A stretch of 39,747 bases of DNA, from assembly GCA_910577525.1 (NCBI GenBank), contig CAJTLI010000023.1, forward strand, positions 1 through 39,747, given 5' to 3'. The DNA comes from an uncultured Oscillospiraceae bacterium (lineage in GTDB: Bacteria; Bacillota; Clostridia; Oscillospirales; Oscillospiraceae). The translations under genes and the position numbers were made by a program. Every line of letters begins with the position of its first letter. Position 1 is the first letter of the stretch. Shown here piece after piece: positions 8,299-15,826 of this stretch. The notes under the pieces were generated by a model. It did no database searches. It was given only the letters and a program-made list of their open reading frames with translations, and was not told where the DNA came from.

Positions 8299-10047
8299 AT
8301 GGAAGAGAAAAAGGTATTGCTGTCCATCAAGGACCTGGACGTGAAATTCCGGGTCCGCGGCCGGACCCTCACCGCCATCCGGGGCATTTCTCTGGACATC
8401 TATGAGAACGAGTCCATCGCCATCGTGGGCGAGTCCGGCTCCGGCAAGTCGGTGTTTACCAAAACCTTCGCGGGCATGCTGGACACCAACGGCTTTATTG
8501 ACAACGGCTCCATCATCTTCAACGACGACGAGCTGGCGGACACCGTGGTGAAGGTGGACGGCACGGCCCGGTCTCTGATGGAGAAGGCCAGGAAAAAGCT
8601 GGACGAGTACTCTCTTTTGGAGCTGGGCGCCGGCACCTACCGGGAGATTCTGGACCTGGAGCGGGAGAAGAAGGAGAAGAGCGGCCTGAGCGGCGAGGAG
8701 CAGCAGGCCGCGGAGGAGGAGCTGAAGGACCTCCAGCAGAAGCGGGCCGACACCTTTAACCTGAAGCAGACCTTTGACCCCGCCAAGGAAAAGGACAAGA
8801 TCCGTCAGGCGGCCAACGAGATCAAAAGCTACGACGCCAAGATCAAGGAGCTGAAAAAGCGCAGCGAGCAGCTGGTCCGGGAGAAGAAGCACAGCCTGGA
8901 GTCGGACTCGGCCTATATGCAGCACTATCAGAAGCGCCTTGCGGAGCTCCAGGAGAAGTACAAGCGGGAGATCGCCGGGCAGATCACCCAGGAGACCCGG
9001 GCGCGCAATGAGATCCTGGCCAAGGAGATCTACCTGTCCGTGGGCCGGTACGGTCTGAAAAAACGGGTACAGTTCACCAACCAGCTGCTGAAGGCGCTGA
9101 AAAAGGCCATGAAGCTGGGGGTGGACCTGTCCGACGAGGGCCAGCGCAACGCCGTGTTCGACAATGTCACCTTCCGGGTGCGCTATCTGGACGAGACGCC
9201 GGAAAAGCTCCACGGCACCTGCATTTTGAACCTGGCCAACGTGAAATATTCCAAGGACTGGAGCCAGATCCGCGGCCGGCGCATCGCCACCGTGTTCCAG
9301 GACCCCATGACCTCCCTGAACCCCATTATCACCATCGGCAAGCAGATCACCTCCGTCATCCTCAAGCACCAGAGCTGCTCCGAGTCGGAGGCCAGGCAGC
9401 GCGCCCTGGAGCTGATGCACAAGGTGGGCATTCCCAACGCCGTGGCCCGGTTTGACGACTATCCCTTCCAGTACTCCGGCGGCATGCGCCAGCGCATTGT
9501 CATCGCCATCGCCCTGTCCTGCCAGCCCAAGATCCTGATCTGCGACGAGCCCACCACCGCCCTGGACGTGACCATCCAGGCCCAGATCCTCCAGCTTATC
9601 AAGGACCTGCAAAAGGAGTTCAACTATACCATCGTGTTCATCACTCACGACCTAGGCGTGGTTGCCAACGTGGCCGACCGGGTGGCGGTGCTGTACGCCG
9701 GGCAGATCATCGAGCTGGGCAAGGTGGACGAGGTATTCTATGACCCCCGGCATCCCTACACCTGGGCGCTGCTGTCCTCCCTGCCCCAGCTGGCCCAGAA
9801 GAACACCAAGCTGTACTCCATCACCGGCACGCCGCCCTCCCTCTACAACCAGATTGTGGGCGATGCCTTCGCCCCCCGCAACCCCTACTGTCTGGAGATC
9901 GACACCATGCTGGAGCCGCCCATGTTCCAGGTCAGCGAGACCCACTTCGCTAAGACCTGGCTTCTGGACCCTAGGGCCCCCAAGATCGAGAAGCCCGAGG
10001 GCATTCAGAACATCCATGAGAAGCTGGTGGCAGCATTCAATATTTAG
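8299..10047 (+). CDS. OppD/DppD-type ABC transporter ATPase with a ~230-residue coiled-coil insertion
   Basis: All ATPase motifs are present: Walker A GESGSGKS (44-51), Q-loop VFQDPM (332-337), signature YSGGMRQR (392-399), Walker B ILICDEP (412-418) and switch His450. The C-terminal oligopeptide-transporter region (HPYTWALLSSLPQ, then FAPRNPYC) identifies the OppD/DppD family. That family is normally 320-350 residues; this protein has 582. The extra sequence lies between about residues 79 and 310, inside the catalytic domain between Walker A and the Q-loop. It is rich in Lys, Glu and Gln with heptad-like character (about 92-245). Every nucleotide-binding motif is intact, so the insert looks tolerated or functional rather than degenerative. 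The gene starts 12 bases after the permease stop, with GGGGGCGGCGG upstream. Confidence 0.93.
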   Translation: MEEKKVLLSIKDLDVKFRVRGRTLTAIRGISLDIYENESIAIVGESGSGKSVFTKTFAGMLDTNGFIDNGSIIFNDDELADTVVKVDGTARSLMEKARKKLDEYSLLELGAGTYREILDLEREKKEKSGLSGEEQQAAEEELKDLQQKRADTFNLKQTFDPAKEKDKIRQAANEIKSYDAKIKELKKRSEQLVREKKHSLESDSAYMQHYQKRLAELQEKYKREIAGQITQETRARNEILAKEIYLSVGRYGLKKRVQFTNQLLKALKKAMKLGVDLSDEGQRNAVFDNVTFRVRYLDETPEKLHGTCILNLANVKYSKDWSQIRGRRIATVFQDPMTSLNPIITIGKQITSVILKHQSCSESEARQRALELMHKVGIPNAVARFDDYPFQYSGGMRQRIVIAIALSCQPKILICDEPTTALDVTIQAQILQLIKDLQKEFNYTIVFITHDLGVVANVADRVAVLYAGQIIELGKVDEVFYDPRHPYTWALLSSLPQLAQKNTKLYSITGTPPSLYNQIVGDAFAPRNPYCLEIDTMLEPPMFQVSETHFAKTWLLDPRAPKIEKPEGIQNIHEKLVAAFNI

Positions 10048-10059
10048 GAGGGTCGGATC

Positions 10060-11367
10060 GTGAGTCAAGTGAAAACGAATGAGGTCCGGGCCGCCAAGCT
10101 GCCGGAGCACGGCCCGGTGAACGAGGACGGCAGAGAGATTTTGCTGTCGCTGAAAAACGTGGACATCACCTTCGGCAAGGGGGAGGACGCGGTCCGCGCC
10201 GTCCAGAACGCCTCCTTTGACATCTATAAGGGCGAGACCTTTTCCCTGGTGGGCGAGTCCGGCTCGGGCAAGACCACCGTTGGCCGGGCGGTCATCCGGG
10301 TAAACCCCCTGGCCGCGGGGGAGATTCAGTACAAGGGCGTGCGCATCTCCGGCAAGATCCCCCGGGCCCTGGACCGCGAAGTCATCCGGAACATTCAGAT
10401 GGTGTTCCAGGACCCGGCGGCCTCGCTGAACGAGCGTGCCACGGTGGACTATATCATCTCCGAGGGCCTCTACAACTTCCACCTGTTTGAGAACGAGGCC
10501 GACCGGGTGAAAAAGGTGGAGACCATGATCGAGGAGGTGGGCCTGCTCCCCGAGCACCTCACCCGCTATCCCCACGAGTTCTCCGGCGGACAGCGCCAGC
10601 GCATCGGCATCGCCCGGGCCATGGTCATGGAGCCGGAGCTGGTGGTGGCCGACGAGCCCATCTCCGCCCTGGATGTGTCCATCCGGGCTCAGGTGCTCAA
10701 CCTGATGAAGAAATTCCAGGAGGAAAAGGGCATCACCTACCTGTTCATCGCCCACGACCTGTCGGTGGTGCGCTTCATCTCCGACCGCATCGGCGTCATC
10801 TACAAGGGGCGCATCGTGGAGGTGGCGGAGGCGGAGGAGCTGTTCAACTTCCCCCTGCACCCCTACACCCACTCCCTAATCTCCGCCATCCCCATTCCCG
10901 ACCCGGTGCTGGAGAAGAACAAGGTGCTGTTTACCTACGACCCCTCCATCCACGACTACAGCGAGGACGAGCCGGAGTTTGTGTGCATCGGCCATGACCA
11001 CTACGTCTATGGCAACAAGAAGGAGGTCGAGCGGTACAAGGCCATCCGGGACGCGGGCGTGCCGGTGAAGCCTGTGAAGATCCGGACCCCCGGCGCGGAG
11101 GAGGAGAAGCGGCCAGAGGAGGATCTGGGCGCCGTCATCCAGGAAGAGGCCATGATGATCCACCCCGCCCACGACACGGGCAGCATCTGGTACAAGTTGT
11201 TCTCCTTCATCCTGCCGCTGCTGGGCCTCATCGCCATGGCGGTGTTCAACCACTTCCACCACACCCGCAACGCCAGGGCCTGTAAATCCGGCGCCGTGGC
11301 CGGGCTGATCTTCCTGGCCGCAATCGCGCTGATTTTCCTGCTGCTGATTGTGCTGGCGGTGGTGTAG
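10060..11367 (+). CDS. OppF/DppF-type ABC transporter ATPase with a C-terminal two-helix membrane hairpin
   Basis: Start GTG 10060 follows AGGAGGG and lies 12 bases after the oppD-like stop. Motifs: Walker A GESGSGKTT (65-73), Q-loop MVFQDP (114-119), signature FSGGQRQR (174-181), Walker B LVVADEP (194-200), switch His232, and the OppF-type end HPYTHSLISAIP (267-278). Residues 1-280 are a normal OppF. A further 155 residues follow: a charged linker (about 285-372) and then two hydrophobic segments (about 379-397 and 411-434) separated by a basic His/Arg-rich turn, FNHFHHTRNARACKSG. An ATPase of this family with its own membrane anchor is unusual. No frameshift or join artefact is visible; the reading frame is continuous with even codon use. 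Confidence 0.92.
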   Translation: MSQVKTNEVRAAKLPEHGPVNEDGREILLSLKNVDITFGKGEDAVRAVQNASFDIYKGETFSLVGESGSGKTTVGRAVIRVNPLAAGEIQYKGVRISGKIPRALDREVIRNIQMVFQDPAASLNERATVDYIISEGLYNFHLFENEADRVKKVETMIEEVGLLPEHLTRYPHEFSGGQRQRIGIARAMVMEPELVVADEPISALDVSIRAQVLNLMKKFQEEKGITYLFIAHDLSVVRFISDRIGVIYKGRIVEVAEAEELFNFPLHPYTHSLISAIPIPDPVLEKNKVLFTYDPSIHDYSEDEPEFVCIGHDHYVYGNKKEVERYKAIRDAGVPVKPVKIRTPGAEEEKRPEEDLGAVIQEEAMMIHPAHDTGSIWYKLFSFILPLLGLIAMAVFNHFHHTRNARACKSGAVAGLIFLAAIALIFLLLIVLAVV

Positions 11368-11369
11368 CC

Positions 11370-12584
11370 TTGGGGCGCACAGCAAAAGATAACCGGGACC
11401 TGCCCCATCCCAAGCCGGTGGAAAAAATTGAGCTGTCGGACCGCAACGCCACCGGACGGTTCATCGCGGCGGCGCTGTTTCTGCTGGTGGGAGCGGGGGC
11501 GCTGGTATACGCCTTCCGTCAGCTTGGGACCCCCGAGGCGGGCTGGCAGGCCATCCAGGCCGGGACCGGGTCGGGGCCCACCTGCGGGGAGGAGTTTGTG
11601 TTCCTCTATGAGCTGGGGGCCGGCGGACAGCCCGTCCTGACGGAGAGCAGGGCCGTTACCGCCGAATACACCAAGGCGTGCCGGAAGGCGTTTCAGATGT
11701 TCCACACCTCGGAGACCTTTGAGGACACGGTCAGCCTGTGCGAGATCAGCGGCCGGCCCAACCAGGAGCTGGAGGTGGACCCGGCGCTCTACGGCGCGTT
11801 CGCCGCCGTCCGGGAGGAGGGGGACCGAACGGTCTACCTGGGCCCGGTTTACGCCCGGTACGGGGACCTGTTTTACTGTACGGACGACAGCCAGCTGGCG
11901 GATTTCGACCCCTATTCCAGCGAAGAGGTGGCGCGGGAGTACGCGGCCGCGGCCGCCTACGCCATGGACCCGGCGCACATCGACGTAGAGCTGCTGGGGG
12001 AGAACCGGGTCCGCCTGCGGGTGTCGGAGGAATATCTGGCCTTTGCCCAGCGGGAGGGAATTGAGCGCTTTTTGGACTTCGGCTGGATGCGCAACGCCTT
12101 TGCGGCGGACTACCTGGCCCAGACCATGGCGGAGGCCGGGTTTACCAAGGGCTCCATCAGCAGCATAGACGGCTTTATCCGCTGCCTGGACGGCCGGGAG
12201 GGGAGCTATTCCCTGAATTTGTACGATGTGGAGGGGGAGAAGCCGGTTCAGGCCGGGGTGCTGGAGTACCAGGGGCCCATGAGCCTGGTGAGCCTGCGGG
12301 CCTTCCCGCTGAACGAGGGGGACAGGCAGCGGTGCTACCGCCTGAGAAATGGGGAGCTCCGGACGATGTACCTGGACCCGCGGGACGGGCGGTGCAAAAA
12401 CGCGCTGAACGCCCTGACCTGCTACGCCGGAGACCGCACCTGCGCGCAGCTGGCTATGGCGGCGGCCCCCATTTTTATCGCGGACACCTTTGAGACCGGG
12501 CCCTTGGAACGGCTGGCGGAGGAGGGCGTATACGCCGCCTGCTTCCGGAACGGGGCCCTCTGGCGGACCGAACCCCAGCCATAA
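11370..12584 (+). CDS. Membrane-anchored ApbE-like protein, apparently catalytically degenerate
   Basis: The gene starts with TTG at 11370, two bases after the ATPase stop; the next Met would lose the membrane helix. A short cytoplasmic tail and one helix (residues 30-49) precede an extracytoplasmic domain. I recognise a diverged FAD:protein FMN transferase (ApbE) layout: FLDFGWMRNAFAADYLAQ (234-251) aligns with the LDLGGIAKGYAVD region. MYLDPRDG (333-340) aligns with the HIIDPxTG motif, and TCAQLAMAAAPIF (357-369) aligns with the end motif LADALATALF. The residues needed for catalysis are changed: GIAKGY became GWMRNAF, His became Met-Tyr, and the metal-binding Asp of the last motif became Gln. 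If this reading is right it is a non-catalytic ApbE fold. Being last in the peptide ABC operon suggests an accessory role. A strong terminator follows. The family assignment is from motif order only. Confidence 0.6.
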   Translation: MGRTAKDNRDLPHPKPVEKIELSDRNATGRFIAAALFLLVGAGALVYAFRQLGTPEAGWQAIQAGTGSGPTCGEEFVFLYELGAGGQPVLTESRAVTAEYTKACRKAFQMFHTSETFEDTVSLCEISGRPNQELEVDPALYGAFAAVREEGDRTVYLGPVYARYGDLFYCTDDSQLADFDPYSSEEVAREYAAAAAYAMDPAHIDVELLGENRVRLRVSEEYLAFAQREGIERFLDFGWMRNAFAADYLAQTMAEAGFTKGSISSIDGFIRCLDGREGSYSLNLYDVEGEKPVQAGVLEYQGPMSLVSLRAFPLNEGDRQRCYRLRNGELRTMYLDPRDGRCKNALNALTCYAGDRTCAQLAMAAAPIFIADTFETGPLERLAEEGVYAACFRNGALWRTEPQP

Positions 12585-12610
12585 AGGGCGGCCCCGCATG
12601 AATGTGATTA

Positions 12611-12645
12611 AAAAGTCCCAGGTCCAATTTGGACCTGGGATTTTT
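12611..12645. terminator. Bidirectional intrinsic terminator between the ABC operon and gntR
   Basis: TCCCAGGTCC (12616-12625) pairs with GGACCTGGGA (12631-12640) around AATTT. A run of A precedes the stem and TTTTT follows it, so it can terminate both the plus-strand operon and the minus-strand regulator that ends at 12655. Confidence 0.9.
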
Positions 12646-12654
12646 CTGACTCTT

Positions 12655-13329
12655 TTATTTAAAATACTGCGGGTAGGCCGCGCGGAGGGCGGCGGCGTCG
12701 ATGTCGTACCGGTTGAGATGAGTCTCCATCAGGGCCCGGGCGGCCTCGGGGTCCCGCCGCCGAATGGCGTCCACAATGTCGATATGGTCCTGAACGATCT
12801 TCCCGTTTTTGACGGAGGACAGGGCCATGGTGCGTACCCGGTCGAAGTGGACGGAGATGTTCTGAATCAGGGCGAATACCTGGGATTTCTTGGCGATATC
12901 AAAGAGCATCCCGTGGAACTGATTGTCCAGCGTCACCAGCTGGCTGGAATAGAAATCGTCCAGATAGAGGCGCTGGATGCGGATATTTTCCTCCAAGCGC
13001 TCCAGGTCGGCGGGGGCGGCCATCCGGCAGTCCAGCTCCACCACGGCGCACTCCAAGAGATCCCGCATGAAGCGGGATTCGTCCACCATATCGTAGTCGA
13101 TCAGGGGGATGGTGCTCTTTTTCTGGGGCCGGACATCCACGATCTTCACCTTGGCCAGCTCGATGAGAGCCTCCCGCACCGGAGTGCGGGACAGCCCCAT
13201 CTCAGAGGCCAGCTCGTTTTCGCTGATCTGGCTGCCGGGGGCCAGGTCCAGGCTGATGATGTTCTCCTTGATGGTGCGCAGGGCATATTCCCCGCCGCTC
13301 TCCCGGGGAAGCCGGTCCAGGAGCCTCAT
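12655..13329 (-). CDS. GntR family (FadR subfamily) transcriptional regulator
   Basis: This 224-residue regulator has an N-terminal winged helix (residues about 12-75). Its recognition region ISENELASEMGLSRTPVREALIELAKVKIV is the hallmark of GntR proteins. A C-terminal all-helical FCD ligand domain follows (about 80-220), with DNQFHGMLFDIA near the middle and a distal HIDIVDAIRRRDPEAARALMETHL. FadR-subfamily proteins with FCD domains commonly sense sugar acids. The start at 13329 is chosen for the AAGGAGG directly upstream; the frame stays open further but without a ribosome site. It is divergent from the KDG/hexuronate operon, and palindromes with GntR-like spacing sit in both divergent promoters. 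It is therefore probably the local repressor, released by an intermediate such as KDG or a hexuronate. Confidence 0.92.
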   Translation of the reverse strand: MRLLDRLPRESGGEYALRTIKENIISLDLAPGSQISENELASEMGLSRTPVREALIELAKVKIVDVRPQKKSTIPLIDYDMVDESRFMRDLLECAVVELDCRMAAPADLERLEENIRIQRLYLDDFYSSQLVTLDNQFHGMLFDIAKKSQVFALIQNISVHFDRVRTMALSSVKNGKIVQDHIDIVDAIRRRDPEAARALMETHLNRYDIDAAALRAAYPQYFK

Positions 13330-13359
13330 GGCCCCGCCTCCTTTCTGTATATTGGAGAT

Positions 13360-13388
13360 ACTATAACACATCGGGTATAGTTTGTCCA
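13360..13388 (-). promoter_or_regulatory. Promoter of gntR
   Basis: On the minus strand, TGGACA (13383-13388) and TATAGT (13360-13365) are 17 bp apart, upstream of the start at 13329. The -35 box lies inside the palindrome at 13382-13399, suggesting autoregulation. Confidence 0.6.
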
Positions 13389-13399
13389 CTAGTGCACAA
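13382..13399. promoter_or_regulatory. Near-perfect 18-bp palindrome, candidate GntR operator
   Basis: TTGTCCACTAGTGCACAA is palindromic except for one C/C pair. It covers the -35 box of the gntR promoter. Binding here would repress gntR itself. The assignment to this particular regulator is inferred from position. Confidence 0.5.
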
Positions 13400-13472
13400 G
13401 CAAAAGGGGTGAAAAATATGGGGACTGGAATAATGCACAAAAATAGGCGGGAAAATTTTACACCATTGCCTA

Positions 13473-13500
13473 TTGAATTCTAGTATACAAGATGTATAAT
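13473..13500 (+). promoter_or_regulatory. Promoter of the KDG/hexuronate operon
   Basis: TTGAAT (13473-13478) and TATAAT (13495-13500) are separated by 16 bp. The predicted start near 13507 gives a leader of about 65 bases before the aldolase ATG at 13573, which has GGAGGG upstream. Confidence 0.7.
13480..13491. promoter_or_regulatory. GTATAC-centred palindrome in the promoter spacer, candidate GntR operator
   Basis: CTAGTATACAAG has the GT-N2-AC core seen in many FadR-subfamily operators, with one mismatched pair. It sits exactly between the -35 and -10 boxes of the hexuronate promoter, where a bound repressor would block RNA polymerase. Confidence 0.5.
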
Positions 13501-13572
13501 AAGGACAAGACCAACGGAAAATTCATATCCCGCGTCAAGTGATCCAAACTATTTTTATGGAGGGCTACTGCT

Positions 13573-14517
13573 ATGAACAAAACGCTGCAAAGAGTTTATG
13601 AGATCGGCATCATTCCCGTGATCGCTATTGAGGACGCGGCTCAGGCGGTCCCCCTGGCCCGGGCCCTGGCCGAGGGCGGCCTGCCCGCCGCCGAGGTCAC
13701 ATTCCGCACCGCCGCCGCCGAGGACGCCATCCGGGCCATTGTCAAGGAGGTCCCGGAGATGCTGGTGGGCGCGGGCACGGTTCTCACCAAGGAGCAGGCC
13801 GACCGGGCCATGGCCGCCGGCGCCTCCTTCATTGTGGCCCCCGGCTACGACCCCAACGTCACCCAGTACGTCATCGACAAGGGCGGCATCATGATGCCCG
13901 GCACTGCCAGCGCCGGCGAGATGCAGCAGGCCATGAACCAGGGCTGTGAGATGCTGAAATTCTTCCCCGCCGAGGCCAACGGCGGCGTGGCCATGCTGAA
14001 GAACATCGGCGCGGCCCTGAAGACCGCCAAGTGGATGTGCACCGGCGGCGTCAGCGCCAAGAACGTCAACGACTACCTGGGCTACTCTCAGATCGCCGCG
14101 GTGGGCGGCACCTGGATGTGCAAGAGCGACCTCATCAAGGCGGGCAAGTGGGACGAGATCACCGCCCTGTGCAAAGAGGCGGTCAAAACCATGCTGGGCT
14201 TCGAGCTGGCCCACATCGGCGTCAACTGCGAGAACGAGGCGGAGGCTGAGCGCACCGCCAAGACCCTGTGCGCCCTGTTCGGCCTGGAGTACAAGGCGGG
14301 CAACTCCTCCATCTTCGCGGGCAAGGCCGTGGAGTGCATGAAGGCCCCCTACCTGGGCAAGAACGGCCACATCGCCATCGGCACCAACAATCTGGACCGG
14401 GCCATTTACCACCTGAGCCGCCAAGGCGTGGCCTTTGACGAGTCCACCCGCAAGCCCAAGGCCATCTACCTGAAGGATGAGCTGTCCGGATTCGCCATTC
14501 ATCTGATGCAAAAGTAA
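13573..14517 (+). CDS. eda: KDPG/KHG aldolase (Eda) with an additional C-terminal VOC-like domain
   Basis: Residues 1-205 are a complete class I aldolase of the Eda family, which splits 2-keto-3-deoxy-6-phosphogluconate into pyruvate and glyceraldehyde-3-phosphate. The catalytic glutamate is in AAEVTFRT (Glu41), GAGTV is at 66-70, the Schiff-base lysine is in EMLKFFPAE (Lys129), and the phosphate loop CTGGV is at 156-160. Eda is normally about 205-215 residues. Here another 105 follow, FELAHIGVNC at 210 through GFAIHLMQK at the end, with the beta-alpha-beta-beta look of a glyoxalase/VOC fold. The end is in the usual VOC position and the frame is uninterrupted. It is the first gene of the operon, directly behind a GntR-controlled promoter. 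The aldolase call is firm; the role of the second domain is unknown. Confidence 0.93.
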   Translation: MNKTLQRVYEIGIIPVIAIEDAAQAVPLARALAEGGLPAAEVTFRTAAAEDAIRAIVKEVPEMLVGAGTVLTKEQADRAMAAGASFIVAPGYDPNVTQYVIDKGGIMMPGTASAGEMQQAMNQGCEMLKFFPAEANGGVAMLKNIGAALKTAKWMCTGGVSAKNVNDYLGYSQIAAVGGTWMCKSDLIKAGKWDEITALCKEAVKTMLGFELAHIGVNCENEAEAERTAKTLCALFGLEYKAGNSSIFAGKAVECMKAPYLGKNGHIAIGTNNLDRAIYHLSRQGVAFDESTRKPKAIYLKDELSGFAIHLMQK

Positions 14518-14596
14518 GAGGTGCGGAGAAGCGACCGAACGCCCTGGCCGCTTTGCAGCGTGACAAAGCAACTATAAATTTTAGGAGGAATATATT

Positions 14597-15625
14597 ATGT
14601 CTAAAGTAGTCACCTTCGGCGAGCTCATGATCCGTCTCCAGCCCTACAACTACGAGCGCTTTGTCCAGGCTGACCACCTGGAGTTCACCTTCGGCGGCGG
14701 AGAGGCCAACGTGGCCGTCTCCCTGGCCAACTACGGCCTGGACGCGGCTTATGTCACCAAGCTGCCCGCCCACGCCATCGGCCAGGCGGCTGTGAACTCT
14801 CTGCGCCGCTACGGCGTGGACACCTCCATGATCGTCCGGGGCGGCGACCGTGTGGGCATCTACTTCAACGAGAAGGGCGCGTCCCAGCGGGGCAGCGTGT
14901 GTATCTACGACCGGGCCCACTCCGCCATCCAGGAGGCCACCACCGCCGACTTCGACTGGGACGCCATCTTCGAGGGCGTGGACTGGTTCCATTTCACCGG
15001 CATCACTCCGGCCCTGGGCCCCAACGTGGTGGAGATTTGCAAGGAGGCCTGCAAGGCCGCCAAGGCCAAGGGCGTGAAGATCTCCTGCGACCTGAACTAC
15101 CGGGGCAAGCTGTGGACCCGGGACCAGGCCCGGGCAGCCATGACCGACCTGTGCCAGTACGTGGACGTGTGCATCTCCAACGAGGAGGACGCCAAGGACG
15201 TGTTCGGCATCGAGGCGGAGAACACCGACATCTACGGCGGCGAGCTCAATCACGAGGGCTACAAGTCCGTGGCCAAGCAGCTGGCAGACAAGTTCGGCTT
15301 TGAGAAGGTGGCCATCACCCTTCGGGAGTCCCACTCCGCCTTTGACAACGGCTGGTCTGCCATGCTGTACGACGTGGCCTCCAACGAGTACTGCTTCTCC
15401 AAGAAGTACGACCTGCACATCATCGACCGCGTGGGCGGCGGCGATTCCTTCGGCGGCGGGCTGATCTACTCCCTGCTGACGGGCAAGAGCACCCAGGCGG
15501 CGGTGGAGTTCGCCGTGGCGGCCTCCGCCCTGAAGCACTCCATCGAGGGGGACTACAACATGGTCACGGTGGCCGAGGTGGAGAAGCTGGCCGGCGGCGA
15601 CGGGTCCGGAAGAATCCAGAGGTAA
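14597..15625 (+). CDS. kdgK: 2-keto-3-deoxygluconate kinase (PfkB family)
   Basis: This 342-residue PfkB sugar kinase makes KDPG for the aldolase encoded just upstream. The N-terminal signature VTFGELMIRL is followed by FTFGGGEANVAVSLANYG (30-47), the substrate-binding GG motif. The C-terminal ATP/anion-hole motif DRVGGGDSFGGGLIYSL (278-294) carries the catalytic base Asp283. The arrangement and the MIRLQP start are those of KdgK-type enzymes. The ribosome site is AGGAGG, 8 bases before ATG 14597. The gene is separated from eda by 79 bases with no hairpin strong enough to call. Confidence 0.9.
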   Translation: MSKVVTFGELMIRLQPYNYERFVQADHLEFTFGGGEANVAVSLANYGLDAAYVTKLPAHAIGQAAVNSLRRYGVDTSMIVRGGDRVGIYFNEKGASQRGSVCIYDRAHSAIQEATTADFDWDAIFEGVDWFHFTGITPALGPNVVEICKEACKAAKAKGVKISCDLNYRGKLWTRDQARAAMTDLCQYVDVCISNEEDAKDVFGIEAENTDIYGGELNHEGYKSVAKQLADKFGFEKVAITLRESHSAFDNGWSAMLYDVASNEYCFSKKYDLHIIDRVGGGDSFGGGLIYSLLTGKSTQAAVEFAVAASALKHSIEGDYNMVTVAEVEKLAGGDGSGRIQR

Positions 15626-15643
15626 GCTGTAAGGTCAAGGGCA

Positions 15644-15796
15644 TTCCTTTTTCTTGAAAGAAAAAGGAACCGAAAAAGAACTTTTAGACTGCTTCCCAAT
15701 GATGTTGTGCCATTGAAATAACGTTGCTTTTTGATGGAAATAGTTTAAAAGTCTTTCTTTTTGCTGCTTTTTCTTTCTTCAGAAAGAAAAAGCAGG
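15644..15796. repeat. MITE-like intergenic element with hairpins at both ends
   Basis: The left end is a perfect 12-bp hairpin (15644-15655 with 15658-15669) and the right end a perfect 15-bp hairpin (15764-15778 with 15781-15795). The flanks of the two hairpins (CGAAAAAGAACTTTTAGAC and TTTAAAAGTCTTTCTTTTTG) are imperfect inverted repeats, so the whole 153-base stretch looks like a small element with terminal inverted repeats. Its first 41 bases recur exactly, reverse complemented, at 35777-35817. The interior shows no gene. Confidence 0.6.
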
Positions 15797-15826
15797 CCCT
15801 TCTGTTTTGACTTGGGAGGTATGAAC

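Noticed and set aside
12490..13380. Plus-strand frame covering the terminator and the GntR gene
   Set aside because: It reads through an intrinsic terminator and is antisense to a clear GntR/FCD regulator.
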